A DNA stretch of 64,000 nucleotides from Callaeas wilsoni. Its lineage: Eukaryota > Chordata > Aves > Passeriformes > Callaeidae. The notes beneath the pieces are model-generated. The model had not been told where the DNA came from and ran no database searches. It saw only the letters and a program-made list of their open reading frames with translations. How positions within the stretch are numbered: position 1 is the stretch's first letter; every line of letters starts with the position of its first letter. The position numbers and the translations under genes are program-made. Where the stretch lies: assembly GCA_013398955.1 (NCBI GenBank), contig VWPU01008520.1, positions 124,001 to 188,000 on the forward strand, read 5' to 3'. This document shows, in pieces, positions 26,812 to 39,599 of the stretch.

Positions 26812-29800
26812 CTGCAATCAGTACATTGTAAAAGAGCTTTTTCTGAAAATTATACAAATGCAAAGATTAAATTAAGTAATCTGTGAACTTTATTTTGCAT
26901 AAAGAATTGCAATACAAGTATAAATGCATTTTACATCTAAGAGTCTCTAATTCTGGCAACATTGCAATGCAGATTGTGATTTCCTCCTCTCTCATGTACT
27001 GCATTCAGAGATGATTACATCACCTCAAAGAGCCAGAAGAAATGAAATAGACCAGGGAGGCCCATTACAGCAGACACAGAGTAATTAAAAAGACTATAAC
27101 TTTTTAGTTAGAGAAGGAGATAACTCAAGAAAAAAGGGTCATTATGTTTCTAAAGAGACAAATAAAATCATGTGCAATTTAAGTTCTCGGAAAGGCCAGT
27201 AATGCCTTCCATCTGTTGAGAACAGCCTTGGAAGCACAGGAGGAAACTCTGTTCCTTGATCTAGCAAAGAATTTAAACTAGAAGCTTAAATATTTGAGCA
27301 AATTGTTGGAACCAAAGGTAGTTGTTTGAACTTAATCATCAAATTGATCACTTTCCTGAAATAACTTAGTAAGCATTAAAACAGAGTAATCAGTGTGTTT
27401 GTAAGCACTCTGGTACTGCTGAAGGACACTGACATGCTCTATTTTAATAGCAGGGCAGCAAGAAAAAATATTTCTTTAAAAAAGTAAATCAGTGAAATAT
27501 TATTGACTGCAATGAAACTATTAATACACATGTTCATTCTGTGATGCAGTGATTTCAGGGTAAAATGGTTAAGTAAAACCAATCAGAAAATGTAAACAAA
27601 TCAATATTGCATCATAGCATCCTAAATTAAAGTGTTTCTATTTTTATGTCAGGTTCCTCCTCTTAGACATATACCTTTTAAAGAAAAAATTAAATTTTAT
27701 AATGAAATGTTTTACATATTTTCAAATTTTTTTTTTCTTTGTTCCAGTGGGAGAAAAAGTTCTGGTTCAAAGCTCAAAAGAGCACATTTTCTGGTTTAAA
27801 GAGCACATTTTCTGGTTTAACGGATTTGAGTGAATCAATACTTGCAAATAATGTAGGCAGGTCAAAAGGAATGTCCTGCTTCTCCCCAAAAGAACGTCAT
27901 TCTGACAAATCACTGGTAACCACATTATACTAAATTCTTCATCAAAACAGAAAGGCATATATAGTCCAAGATTTCCTTAGCAGTCTTACTAGTATACAAA
28001 AAGAGTAAGCTAAAATCAGAACCAACTCTTCTCCCTTTCATCCTCATCAGAACCTTTTGCCTCAGGGTTCAGGACTTTGTCTTATGTTAGTAATGGCATG
28101 GCCTGATCAAACCTTTCAAACGAAGCTTGATTCAGTGTCATCACTCAAGCATGGCTCCAACCACAGAAAATTGCTGTGCAGCAGGCAGACCTTTTCCTCT
28201 ATGGTACAGCTCTGAGGAGGAAGAAAGTTAACAGCAGAGAGGCTGCTCTCTTAAAGGTTTGCCATTTCTACAAAGCTCTTTTGCAGTGCCCAAGGGTCTT
28301 GGAAATAACCATCTACACTCCAACTCAATTCTCAATATTTACATTCATAGGGTTTTGCTCAGGACCTGACTCCTACATGTTCACTTCTCCACGCACATGG
28401 GTAGTTAAAACAAGAGCCAACTGGACTCACCAAACCTTGAGACCCTAATAATCCTTCAAAAATAAAAGGAGGCTTTCATATTTTCTGCTGACAGACATTA
28501 AGAATTGCTCTCACCCAAATGTCTTTTAAAAAACCCTAAGATAACGTATATTAGCAAATATTTAAACTTTAGACAACTAAAGCTGACAGTCAAAGCTATC
28601 ACTATAGCATACAGAGAGCATGTTCATTGTAGGTTCTTCCAATACACTAAATACTACTCCATATCCTTACATGTTAAGAAACATGATAAATATGTGAAAA
28701 ATATGTAAAGGCACTTAATCACAAAGACAGAACTTCCATTTCCTTCTCACTACCTCCACAATACTACGCTATTATTATTCATGCACTTCTAAAACGCACA
28801 GTGAAGAAAAAGTGACAAATCTGCCACTATTCTCATGTATTCAGTATTCTGTTTACAAGCTGGAAGCTCTGTGAAGGTCGCAGATTAGCCAAAGGTTTTA
28901 TGGAAATCAGTCAACTAGGATATGCTGAATTCAGCATAATTCAAAATTCAAACTTTAGACTTACAACTGAGCAGAAACCAAGTGTGAGAAATGCTGGTCT
29001 GAAAAAAAAAATTTGTCTTTTTAGTGTACCCGAAAATAAAGAACCCCAAATGAAACTTATATGACAAACATTCCTAAAAATGTTGTGTGTGGGTGTTTTT
29101 AGCTCACAGTTTTTGTGTAAATAAATGTATAGAATAAAAGTATACAAAGGAGTAATTCAGATTTCAGAGCCTTATTTTAAAAAAAGAGGAAGCTTGGTTT
29201 GTTCTCAACAAGTTCTGGATTAAGCACCCAAAGAAATAATTCAAATAAAATACGGTAAACTTAGCAAAACCTACTATAATTAACTTTGGCAAGAAAGACT
29301 TTTAGACATCATTATAGAAGTCTTTTTTGTACCTAATAAACATATTTTTACATAATTAACTGCTGCACATCAGAACATACTGTCACAGCATAAGCTGATG
29401 AAAAAACACGGATGGTGAAATGTCACTATTTTTTCCTACTACTGCAATGTATTGCATGCTGCTAGTGCAAAGAACTGACGTAGTCAAAACAAAACAACAG
29501 TGCTGGTAGGAATTCTCTGCCACTGAATGTAATACCACTGAAGTCAGTTTTGGGGTGTAACTGAGATCAAAGTTTGGCAAAAAATCTGCCTATAATGTCA
29601 ACTTTCCCCCTAAAGCTATTGCAAGTAATATATCACTTTATTTGCCTGAGTGGAAATATTCCCTACACCAAAATTACTATTTTAGTTTAGCCACTTCCAC
29701 CAAAAAATGCAGTTACTAAAGGCAGAATATTGGGTAAATGCTACAATGGAACAACATGCTCAACCAGGCCAAGGAACCCCACAGAGGAGATGCCATGTCC

Positions 29801-29999
29801 CCGTTGGAGAGAGATGCAAAACAGAGAGGAACGCAGCAGCACAATTCTTCCAGCCTTCCGTGTCAATAAATATGCTCTAAGGAGCATATTTGGGTGCGGG
29901 GAAAAATCCAGGGTAAGAAAAATTTCTGATCTATCTTCCCTGGAGTTCTCACGGGAGTCCAAGGCGCAGCCTCACAGCCCGATGGTGTCCAGGCGGTGC
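26812..29999. other. Noncoding stretch between FAM227B exons and CpG island
   Basis: Early FAM227B exons are expected here on the minus strand, but I could not recognise any. A 21-bp tandem duplication at 27777-27820 is the only clear feature. Confidence 0.35.
27777..27820 (+). repeat. Tandem duplication, 21-bp unit, two copies
   Basis: The word AGAGCACATTTTCTGGTTTA is repeated with a period of 21 bases (copies start at 27781 and 27802 for AGCACATTTT). Because the unit is a multiple of three it makes a repeated S-T-F-S-G-L in one frame, but there is no other reason to call this coding. Confidence 0.9.
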
Positions 30000-30760
30000 C
30001 GCCTCACGGAGGGGGCAGCGCTGGGCGCGGGACACAGGGCAGGGAACACCCGGCGCGGGCTCAGCTGGGAACGACGGGATTCTCCCGCCCGCCCAGGTAG
30101 CTGGAAGTGGTTTGTAGGCAGGTTTTGTGACACAAATCACGGAACGGCCCATGCGGGCCGGGAGGCGCCAACACCAACACCAACACCAACACCAACACCA
30201 ACACCAACACCAACACCACCACCATCCCCTCAGCCACAGGCGGCCCGGCAGCAGCCGCGCTCAGCCTCGCACGGCTTCCGCTCCCCGCCGCCCCGCGGGG
30301 GCCGAGCCCGGCACTTTCGTTCCGGGGCCTGCGAGGGCCGCGCGGGAGCAGCGCCGGGCGGCGGGTGAGGAGCGGGCGGTGCGGGGGGTGAAACCCGTGA
30401 GGAGCGGGCGGGGAGCTCCCGCCCCACCGCGGCGGGAGAGAGGAGGCAGCGTGGTTCGGGAGCGCCGAGGGGCCGCGCTGTGCGCGGGGCGGGCTCGGGC
30501 GGCCCGCGGTAGGAAGCGGCTTTGCGCCCGCAGGGGCCTCGGTGCCGCCGGGCCGGGGCCGTTCGGGCACGCCCGGGCGGCAGGAGCGCGCTGCTGCCCG
30601 GTGCAGAGGCAGCGGCCGAGCGCCGTGCCCCCGGCGCTGTCTCCGCCCGCAGAAGCTGCGAGCGCTGCTCTCCGCACCCGGCCCTGCGCTCGCCTCGCTC
30701 GGCGGATCCCAGCGGGCAGCGGCAGCGAGGGAGCTTTTGGCACCCCATGAGCTTTACACA
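30000..30760. promoter_or_regulatory. CpG island, probable shared FAM227B/DTWD1 promoter
   Basis: This is the only long stretch of dense G, C and CpG in the window, with many GGGCGG-like Sp1 boxes, and it lies directly upstream of DTWD1. In mammals the start sites of DTWD1 (rightward) and FAM227B (leftward) lie head to head in one island. The position here fits the same bidirectional promoter. Noncoding first exons are expected inside it; possible donors exist (for example near 30364 and 30509) but I cannot choose one. Long open frames here on both strands are a by-product of GC richness. Confidence 0.75.
30168..30223 (+). repeat. Hexanucleotide microsatellite (CCAACA)n
   Basis: About nine head-to-tail copies of a six-base unit CCAACA, ending in CCACCACC. 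It sits inside the CpG island, on the side facing FAM227B. Its pure repeat units suggest it is young or length-variable. Confidence 0.93.
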
Positions 30761-32140
30761 ACCCCCCGAGATGGCCCGGCCGACGTTCCGAGTTAGCCTA
30801 GAATTGCAGCTGGAGTAGGGAGGGTACCCTCCACCGGCAGTGATTTACCAGGGGTTTGGCTATGAGGTGCAGATGAAGTTGTTATTTAGTCTTAAAAATA
30901 TGTGTCCGAAATGAGATTTGGGTCTTAGAATTCTACTCTGTCGTTTTCTGAAGCGTGCTGTACTGTGTGTATAGTGCTGCAGCCTGGGCACAGCTATTAT
31001 TTTGAGGCCACAGCGTATCCCTTTTCAGTATCAATAACAAAAGTGCTTCAGGGTGTCACCGCTGAGCGCCACAGAGTGCAAGACATTACACTGAAAAGAA
31101 TCAGTTTGCAGGCTGGGAATGCATGTCCCATTCCAGGGCCTCTCGCCCTCTGCTTCTTGAGGAAACTTGATAATAGCGCAGGTTACTCTGAGATGTAAAG
31201 TATATTTGCTTTATCTCAGAGAAACCTGAAAGCAAATTGCACTAGAACATTCGTATGTATATTAGATTTTATGTTCATTTGAGTGGACATCCCTGACCTT
31301 TCAAAAGTTAGACCTTTGTACAGGGGGACGGGAAGGTATCATGGCATGCATGAGTATTTAATTTTACCAGAAAATAACAATTTTTTCTGGGATTGATTTT
31401 AATTTTGTATTGGAAACTTAGCTGAGTTTTTTGGTTTTGTTACTTTCCAATTATATTACACTTGATTTTATTTAAACACTTGATTTTGGATTACATTTCA
31501 GCACTTATTGTTTGTTTGTTTTTGTTAAACACGACTTTGCTGCATCATTTCATAAGTGTGATCCTTGACATGAGAAAGTAAACCTAAATTAGCTGAAAGT
31601 AAACACTGAGCATAACTTCTTTCATTGGAAGTGATGCAGCACAACGTGCAAAAGGCAGTTTATAACTACTGCAGGCTGTGCAGGCTCCTGGCTGGGGGCT
31701 GCTTCGAGGATGAGAGCGCACCCCAAGTGATGAGTCAGAAGGGATCGTGACAGCACAGCAGCACCGATTCTGGCTGCCCTGCCCTGCCCTGGGCACACGG
31801 TCATGTTTCTGATGCCTTGCCCACAGTACGTGGTGAAAATCCTGTGCCAGGTGCAGAGGGTGAGACAGCAGCTGTCCTGAAGAAAGCCTGAAAGAAGTCC
31901 ATCGATGTACTAAATTAACACAAACTTGCAGAAGCCTCGTACATGGGGCGCCAAAGGCCCTCTTGTAGCTGTTACTTTTCAGCCTCAAGCGCTTCTCCTG
32001 GAAAATTTCTTCTATTTCAGAAAGTTCTATCAAAGAGGGATTTCATTCAGGTGATTTGATTGGCCCACACACAATAAATTTTAGGATGGAGATCTAAATT
32101 TGTGGAATTAACTTTTGTCTTATGAATTTCTGTCCTGTAG
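30761..32140 (+). other. First intron of DTWD1 (inferred)
   Basis: Between the CpG island and the first recognisable DTWD1 exons. Nothing coding is supported. Confidence 0.4.
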
Positions 32141-32195
32141 GCATATAACTCCTTGTCAGTAGTCATGCTGGAGACTAATGGGATTGCTCATCCAG
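32141..32195 (+). other. DTWD1: Possible DTWD1 5' UTR exon
   Basis: A 55-bp block with a good acceptor (ttctgtcctgtag) and donor (CCAG|GTAAAC) lies just before the first coding exon. If spliced to 32519 it would carry an upstream ATG out of frame with the DTWD1 start, a possible small uORF. Support comes only from the splice sites. Confidence 0.35.
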
Positions 32196-32524
32196 GTAAA
32201 CACTGCTTACCAGTGTTTTCATGAACTTTTAGGCACAGATCTTAACAACAGAGAAATAATAGGCTTCTGCAGGAGTTAAGTGAGTGGGATAATGAATGTA
32301 CATCTGTGCATTAAGGATGCAGATCTCATGTTCTTTCTATCTGCTTATCTCATGCTCTCCTGAAATCTCTTGAAATAGATGATTTTATTATTCTTTCTGT
32401 TATAGGAAGTACCTTCTTCAATGAGATGTTTTTGTTAAATGCGATAATACAGAATAATTTCCCGTAGGCTAGTTCATAGTAATTGGGTTTTTATTTAACG
32501 ACATATTGTCTGTTTCAGCTAACC

Positions 32525-32800
32525 ATGTCTTTAAATTCATCTACACTTTCAAATGAAGAAAATGCTCAAGGACCAAAAAGAAATACTGAGTGTTTGGAAA
32601 GCCTAGAACTGAAGACTCCATCATCATTTCAAGATAATCCACTTCAACAATTACAGTTAGCATCCCAGGAAGTACTGGAAAAGGCAAAAAAGAGTGGGAG
32701 ATCAAAATGCCCCCAGTGCAATAGTTCAAGGATGTTCTATTGTTATACATGCTTTGTTCCTGTTGAAACTGTCCCTACCAAAGAAATTCCAACTGTAAAG
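32525..32800 (+). CDS. DTWD1: DTWD1 first coding exon (tRNA-uridine aminocarboxypropyltransferase)
   Basis: The exon begins at 32519 after TCTGTTTCAG. The ATG at 32525 (AACCATGTC) is the first in-frame start and opens MSLNSSTLSNEE. The exon ends PTKEIPTVK at a GTTAGT donor. It encodes 92 residues: a low-complexity N terminus, then KCPQCNSS and YCYTC, a CxxC/CxxC pair expected to bind zinc. DTWD1 transfers the aminocarboxypropyl group of S-adenosylmethionine to uridine in the D-loop of tRNAs (acp3U at position 20 in the human work). It ends at a codon border. Confidence 0.95.
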
Positions 32801-33816
32801 GTTAGTATTTCTTACGGATTTTTTGTAATATCTTGTGGGTTAACTGTGGACAGAGTAGTCTGTCTGCAGCCATGTATTTTCTGACTCATTCTTTACAGAC
32901 ATTCATCTTGAACACAGCTATAAGTATGAACAAACTGCAGCTAGATAAAATTACTGTTATTACTTGAGGAATTACATGTACAAACACTGAAAATGTTCCA
33001 GTCCTCACATAAACATTTATGTATCTTCTAGATGAGAATATAGGCTGAAGTCACTCAGCTTCTCATGCAAGTGTGTTTTCACTTAGTTACTGAAAGTTTC
33101 TTTATGGTGCTCTTGCACATTCTTCAGTTTCTTATAAATCTGGCCAAAACACTTTGTATTGTGAACAAAAAAATTGTCCATAACCAAGGGTGAATTTTAC
33201 ATAAAATGTGAGCTAAAAGACATTCCTATATGTCATGGTTCTATAATTCAGGTAACTACTGTTAAAATACAAATAGTGTAATGCCTTTGAGCTAAAATGC
33301 TTGGGGAAACTATCAGAGAGGACTGAGACATTTTGCAAAATCAGTTAGGATCTAAGATGCATGTTGAAGACACTGGAGTTTGAAAGCATCATAAAAATAC
33401 TTTAGAAGTATTTTGGAAATTTGACTTAGTAAATTTTGGTGTATTTTCACTGAAATAGCCATTTTCACAATTGGGTGAAATACCTAATAGAGATAAGTAT
33501 TCATATTTAGAACCATTATATTGCTCAAATTAAGACCATATCTAACTTACCTTACTGATTCTATTTCTGGAGATTTTACCACACTACTGCTGGCTGCATT
33601 CCAAAGTGCATCACTGCTTACTTAGGTATTTGCATAAATTGAATGTAAAAGGTGCTTCTTCTAACTTGTCTCTAGTTTAGTTCTAAACCTATCAAAAATT
33701 ATCAGATATGTTTTAATTACTCGCCCATAGGAATTTCTCCTGCATTTTGAGTAAGTTTTTGTACAGATGTTCGTAAATATGATGATAAATACTGCTTTTT
33801 TCTTCTTTTGCTCTAG

Positions 33817-33960
33817 CTACCTTTGAAGATTGACATTATCAAACACCCAAATGAAACCGACGGCAAAAGCACTGCCGTGCATGCTAAGCTCCTGGCACCT
33901 GATGATGTTACAATTTATAAATACCCTTGCATTCCAGAATATGAAGAAAAGAGACACGAA
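33817..33960 (+). CDS. DTWD1: DTWD1 second coding exon
   Basis: The 144-bp exon runs from TTTTGCTCTAG to GAA|GTAAGA. It encodes [20 protein letters not shown], then [10 protein letters not shown] and [10 protein letters not shown]. These are conserved blocks of the DTW domain, with the N-E-T-x-G-K-S-T loop near the presumed SAM site. It begins and ends at codon borders and has no lesion. Confidence 0.95.
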
Positions 33961-34801
33961 GTAAGAGGTTCTCTAGAGATAGCCAGGCTTTGTGCTGGGG
34001 AGCTGCAGCTTCCTCCTGTAGTGGTAGTGCCCTGCTGGGAGGAAACCACTGTTGAGTTAGTGCAGTCCATCCTGTGCTCTCTCAAAGCTTAGCTCTGCAA
34101 ACACAGTGTCCTGGACTGTAACCTTTTCTCCAAAGCTGAGAAAGACTACAGCACTATTTAACCATCTTGAATTTCTTATGTTCGTCACCTCACATCATGG
34201 AGAATTGGATTTACTGTGTACCTGAAGAAATATTTTGCCTATAAATGAAAGTATTCAACTTGCAGCAAGTTAAACAGCAGTTGAGTGTTGTGCTCATATT
34301 TAGCAGCTGCAGTATTTAAACCTCCTTAAAATTTTTAACATTCACTATGACAGAGGAAAATAACTAAAATGCAGCTCTTGTCTATCATAGCATAGAGCAG
34401 GAAAAAAGTGAGCTATGAACTTGGATGTATATGTTCATTTAAATGGTGAGCTGTTCTTTTTGGCCCTCCTGCCCCATAAACTGCAATGAAAAGTGACATT
34501 TGAACTTCCTCAGGGCTGACACCATTGTCTTGGCTGAAAAATCTTTTTATACAGAAGTGTTAGAGTTGGTAGTAGAGGCATGGAAGTAACATTCTCTGTT
34601 AAGGATCTCAATTCATTATTTTAACATGTTTTTTAATGGGGATTTAACATAATATTAGACAATTTTAAGAGATTTTACTTCGTCTTGTCCTGACTTAAAT
34701 GTTTATCGACAGGGTAGAAAATTTCTGTTCTTTAATATAACAGTTCCTGTTGTTTTATTCGATTTTGTTTACACTCAGATCTCTTTGTTTTCTTCATTCA
34801 G

Positions 34802-35075
34802 ATAGCACTTATATTTCCTGGTCCCAATTCAGTTTCAGTAAAAGATATTGCTTTCCATCTCCAAAAATACACTAAGAAAGGTGCTCGTGGTAGAGACGAT
34901 GACTGTTGCAGAGAGCCACTTCTTAAACAAGCAAAAATAGAACCTGAAGAAGAAAAAAATCCAAATGAATGCATCTCAAGCAGCAGGAGTGAAGGCACTA
35001 GACTGAAGAAAATAATATTTATTGACAGTACCTGGAATCAAACTAACAAGATAATAACTGATGAACGACTTCAAG
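34802..35075 (+). CDS. DTWD1: DTWD1 third coding exon with the DTW motif
   Basis: The 274-bp exon runs from CTTCATTCAG to CAAG|GTAAAA. It opens IALIFPGPNSVSVKDIAFHL and, after a variable acidic linker (about residues 160-200 of the protein), carries KKIIFIDSTWNQTNKI. The D-S-T-W word is the DxTW signature that names the family and belongs to the catalytic site. The exon ends in phase 1, matching the next exon. Confidence 0.96.
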
Positions 35076-35848
35076 GTAAAAAAGTTGATACTGAGATGTT
35101 ACTGCTACAGAAATGATTAAGGGACGTATGTCTGTAACAGACCTGAGCATGATGGGAGATTATATGTACCCCTGTACCTGAGTGTATATGAAGGATTCAG
35201 CAGCCTGTTCCAGGGCTGTAGAACACTTCCTGAGCCAAAGACTCCATTATTTTTCATGTCATATAATTTATTTTGCAAAAAGATAATACTAGTACTAAGA
35301 AAGCATTTACATTTATTTGTCTCACTTCTTTATTGGAGCAAATGTCCTCAGTCTCAGAGAATGGGAGTTGTCATGTTAGACAGTAGAACAGTAGTTTGAA
35401 TGGCCTCTGAAGAAAGCCAGGAAGGTTTCCTTTGCAGGTGGCTGTCTGCTTTCCAGACACCCACGGGACCATTTGTGTACATGTTGGTGGCAGACAGGCC
35501 CTGAGAAGGAGGTTCAGCACAGGTTTGTCATGGCTTGGGTTCTCTTTCTCCTGAGGTTGTTACATGGACATTTCCATGATCTCACTACTCCAGACAAAAA
35601 GGGAATGGCTGCTTGCCCTCCACACCATTCCAAGTCTGAAAGCAGAAACTGGTAATTCTGCAAAAATTTTTTGTCTTAGATTCTTTACAAGAAGTTTACA
35701 TTTAAGCATTCTAATTAAAACCACAAAAGACAAAACAATTTAGCAATAGCATTCAATTTCCTTTGAGATGAATAGGAGTTTGAAAATCCTTTCATTAGTG
35801 CAAAAAGTGCACTTAGCTGGGAGGCAGGTTGTCAAGTTTATATGGAGT

Positions 35849-35872
35849 ACATATATATATATGTATATATAC
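35849..35872. repeat. Short TA microsatellite
   Basis: Alternating AT/TA tract with one interruption in the third DTWD1 coding intron. Confidence 0.7.
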
Positions 35873-38332
35873 TACTACTGCTTTGCACTGGATGCTACAA
35901 AGAATTTCACAGACTTTCTTACATGGAAGATTAATGTTGCCTTGCTGTCTAGTCAGTTTATTAAAGAATCCCACATGTTAGTATGATGTATTGGCTAATT
36001 AAAATCCTGTTATAAGTATTTAGTTTAATACAAAACATACTCTATCAACTACATTGAAGTATTACTGTAACGATTAGAGGAATTGCATGTTGCAAGTTAA
36101 TGTAAGGCATTTGAAATTTATTTTAAGAGGATGAATTGAAGGAAGGTAACAGGCAGCTAGGAGAACTGAAGATTCCCATGGAAGCTTATGCATATATTAG
36201 TCAAAAGTCTTCATTGGTGTTACTTTGGAGCTGTTGAATGCTTTCCAGTTTCCCCATGACAATGCTGATTTGGTGGACTACTCTCTCCTTTCTAGAACAT
36301 CTCATTTCCAGCTGTTTTGCAGCCCACTGGCTTCCTGAGCACCTTTCAGGATTGCTGTGAGGTTTAAAAGTGTCATGCAACGCAGTTTCTAGTATGGGAT
36401 TGTTTTACCCATCCACACACTGTGTGTAACAGTGTGCAGAGCCCGTGCATGCATTGCTTTCCTTAGTACTTGTCAGAAAGAACATAAATTGCATTAATTC
36501 CCCTTTTAGAGATTGCAGTTTTCACTTCCAAGATGAATGGGGCAGAGTTTCTTCAGGCATAAACTGATTAAATTTTTATGTTGTACATACATGAAAAATA
36601 GAGAACTGTTTTCATTTTTCAGTTCAATTTCAAATGAAGTCATCATCCAACAAAATACTTGTCATATGCTAAAGTTCAAAAAGAAGTGTTCATAATTCCA
36701 AATAAAAAGTAATTGCCATACTTAGTAAGTTACAAGAAATACTGAATGAAAACATTAATGAAGCCAAGAAAATGTAAAGAAAAGCCTTGTGTTTTGTAAG
36801 CCTATATTTATATAGACAGTAAATCTAGTAAATTGTGCTGCAAGAGAAAGCAAATGAGTACATCAATCTTAAAATAAACTGAGAGAACTTGGACAAAAAA
36901 TACTTCTATATCTTGGAAAAGTGCTTAATATATCTTCAGAAAACAAAACTAAATCAGTTAAGAAATAGATGAGAGTTGGTAATGTCTAGGATTGATTACT
37001 TCATTAAAAGCAATCCCTAGATTAGAAATCAAACAGTTGAATCTAATGTTAATGATGAATTTCTCACATGAGTGATGGATCTTATTGGCAATATCACCAT
37101 GGCTGTTAAAGAAACTGATTGCTTTGGTATATTTTCCTGTAAGTTCGAACTGCTTTGTATTAGCCAAATATTTTATTTGCTTATACATTATTATTGTAAG
37201 GTTTCACAGGAACGGTGCATATTTGTAAGCAAACATTGCCCTCGGCTGTATACAGATACAGTACAGATGAAACATGCTCAGTCAACTCTAACCCTTAACC
37301 TCCTCTGGTTTGTTTGTTGTTTTTTTTTTATTAAAAGCTCCTAAAATCTTTTGTTTGAAAGTAACTGATCCTGCATTTGTGGTAAGCTCAGTAGTGTCCG
37401 TGGTCTTGCTTTCAGTGAACTTTTGTTTCTATTCAAACCACAGCTACTTAGGTGTTTACGTTGGAGGAATCATCCTTGAGATTTACTTCACTGCTTTTAG
37501 GGTGGAAGCACTGCTGGATTTGATGGAAGTTTTCTCTTTGGTTAGGGCTGAGGATTCAAGAGTTGAAAACTCTTGAGGGCGACAAGCTTAATGCAGTTTC
37601 CTACTCCTATTTTAAGTTTCACATGTGTAGGATTATTAGAGGTAATAATTAGACTATGCTATTTTGAGGTTTTGTTTCTGAAATGCCAATAATAACATTT
37701 GAATTCAGAGAGACTCTCCTGTCATTCAGGGTTTTTTTGAAATGCTGTAATTGGGATTTCTTTTACAGTGCAGGATATCATACATTACTAACTGCAAAGC
37801 AAACAACTAAATCTCTCTTGCAATTACACTGAAAAGAATTAAAGGCAGTTTGTAGGTTAAAAGTACAGAACTACAAGTGCTGGGCTATAGCCCAGTTTGT
37901 ACTTCTGAATTTGGACCTTACTGAAACTTCTCTGTCCATAACTTCCAAGCAATTCTTAGACCATATTGTTTTTTGTACTATTCCTGTACTAAACCATCCC
38001 ATGAGACAGAGGATCAGATTGTGACAGAAAAAAATAGCTTTACAATCTGCTTCTGATATTGTTGGCAGGTGTGTACCCTGTTCTTCATAATCCAGCTGTC
38101 CATCGTGTTTACAAAGTAATAATACAGTAAGGTGGTTTCGGTTTTGAATAGTTTGTGCATCTTAGAAAACATAAAAACCAAGATACATGTTTAAAATTCA
38201 TCTGAATAATAGAATAGTTAGAGATTATAAGTAGGATAAAGATTTTCTTGTGCCATACAGACACCAAATTGCCTCTTTCATCTTAAGTGGGAATGCTTTT
38301 ATTATCTAATAAAGTTAATTATGAGATGCTGT

Positions 38333-38677
38333 TGATGCCTTGTAAAGGCTGACCTGAAACAGAGGCTGGACAGAGTGAAAGGATAAAGGGTAGGGATTTA
38401 TTGAAAGGTCTTCACAGGGCACACCTTGGGCAGTGCAGGAGTCTCGCAGAGACTGCACCCAGGATGGATGACAGTCACACATTTGTTTTTCAGACAGATA
38501 TACGTTTTGTTCATTTGCATATCAGAAGTTAATTGTCCAATTACAGCTTCAGGTAGTGGAGTCCCATTCTCCCAGTTTGCTTCCCCCCAACTCACTTTTG
38601 TTTACATTTCTCAAGGCCTGAAACTGTGTGGTGTCCTTGATTCTTCAGGCCTAGAGAGGAACTGTTGTGTCTGACCA
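38333..38677 (-). mobile_element. Solo LTR of an avian endogenous retrovirus, antisense in DTWD1 intron
   Basis: On the minus strand the block starts TGGTCAGACACAACAG and ends AAGGCATCA, i.e. TG...CA. It contains AATAAA (38397-38402) followed by a pyrimidine-rich CTTTCACTCTGTCCAGCC, the R/U5 pattern of avian LTRs. No internal retroviral genes flank it. I could not find a matching target duplication at these borders, so exact ends are approximate. It is opposite in direction to DTWD1. Confidence 0.65.
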
Positions 38678-39315
38678 AATTGGGAAAAGCAGTAGCTAAC
38701 ACTCTGTATGGAGCTCAGAGTTACACACTAAAGAACTGCAGGATTACAAATATATGAAAATATAAAAGCTAAAATCCTAAGGCATCACTGTCATACTTAC
38801 TCCTGAGTAATTTCAGTGAGATTTCAGTTACTTAGAAAGCATAAATGAGAAGTTCCTGGATCTTGCAAATAGTCCTCACTTCAGCAACACTAACAGTCTG
38901 AGGGATTCTGTTTTACACTTGAAAAGTATTAACTTTTCAAAAGATGAAATAATAATTTTATGAACATTGATGAGTCTTGATAGGTGTGGGTTTCACTCTT
39001 GCCATGTGAAGCGACCCTGCAGTTCAGTGAGGGCTGTGTGGCTGTTTGAATGAGGATAACCTCATTAATTGCAAATATGAAGATTGTAACCTAGGACTTA
39101 CAGCACTTCATCAAATTCCATAGTGGTCCACAAAGGAGGATAAAATTATTGCCTTGGTTTAACAGATGAAAAATGGAGGTACAGAAAGAGAAACTATTTT
39201 CATGCAGGCACTGAGCTGGCTAGTAGCAAAGTCAGAAGACAAAACTAAAGTCTTGTTTGACATTCTGGCCACCAATCCACATTGTCTAATCTAGGCCATC
39301 TTTTTTCCTTGACAG

Positions 39316-39545
39316 GGTTACTGCAAATTGAGTTGAAGACAAGGAAAACTTGCTTTTGGCGTCATCAGAAGGGAAAACCAGATACATACCTTTCCACAAT
39401 AGAAGCAATTTATTATTTCCTTGTGGACTATCATCAGGAGATTTTGAAAGAGAGCTACAAAGGACAATATGATAATCTGCTTTTTTTCTTTTCATTTATG
39501 TATACATTGATAAAAGATGCCAAGTGTTGTGCAGGAAAAGAGTAA
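39316..39545 (+). CDS. DTWD1: DTWD1 last coding exon
   Basis: After CTTGACAG the frame continues [20 protein letters not shown], then [14 protein letters not shown] and [19 protein letters not shown], with TAA at 39543-39545. The T-E/I-A-x-x-Y-F-L helix and the Y-D-N-L-L-F-F block are the conserved C terminus of the DTW domain. Added to the other three exons this gives 308 codons including the stop, close to the mammalian length. The 4.2-kb intron before it contains an LTR. Confidence 0.96.
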
Positions 39546-39587
39546 AGTGTCTGCCTATTGGTGCATGACACTACTTTTTTTTGTAAT

Positions 39588-39593
39588 AATAAA
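39588..39593 (+). terminator. DTWD1 polyadenylation signal
   Basis: AATAAA lies 43 bases after the DTWD1 stop, followed by a T/G-rich stretch (GGGGTGTTTTC). It implies a very short 3' UTR. Confidence 0.6.
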
Positions 39594-39599
39594 CTGCAC

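Noticed and set aside
30127..30750. Long open frames in the CpG island, including His-Gln and Thr-Pro repeats
   Set aside because: They overlap on both strands and arise from GC richness and the hexamer repeat.
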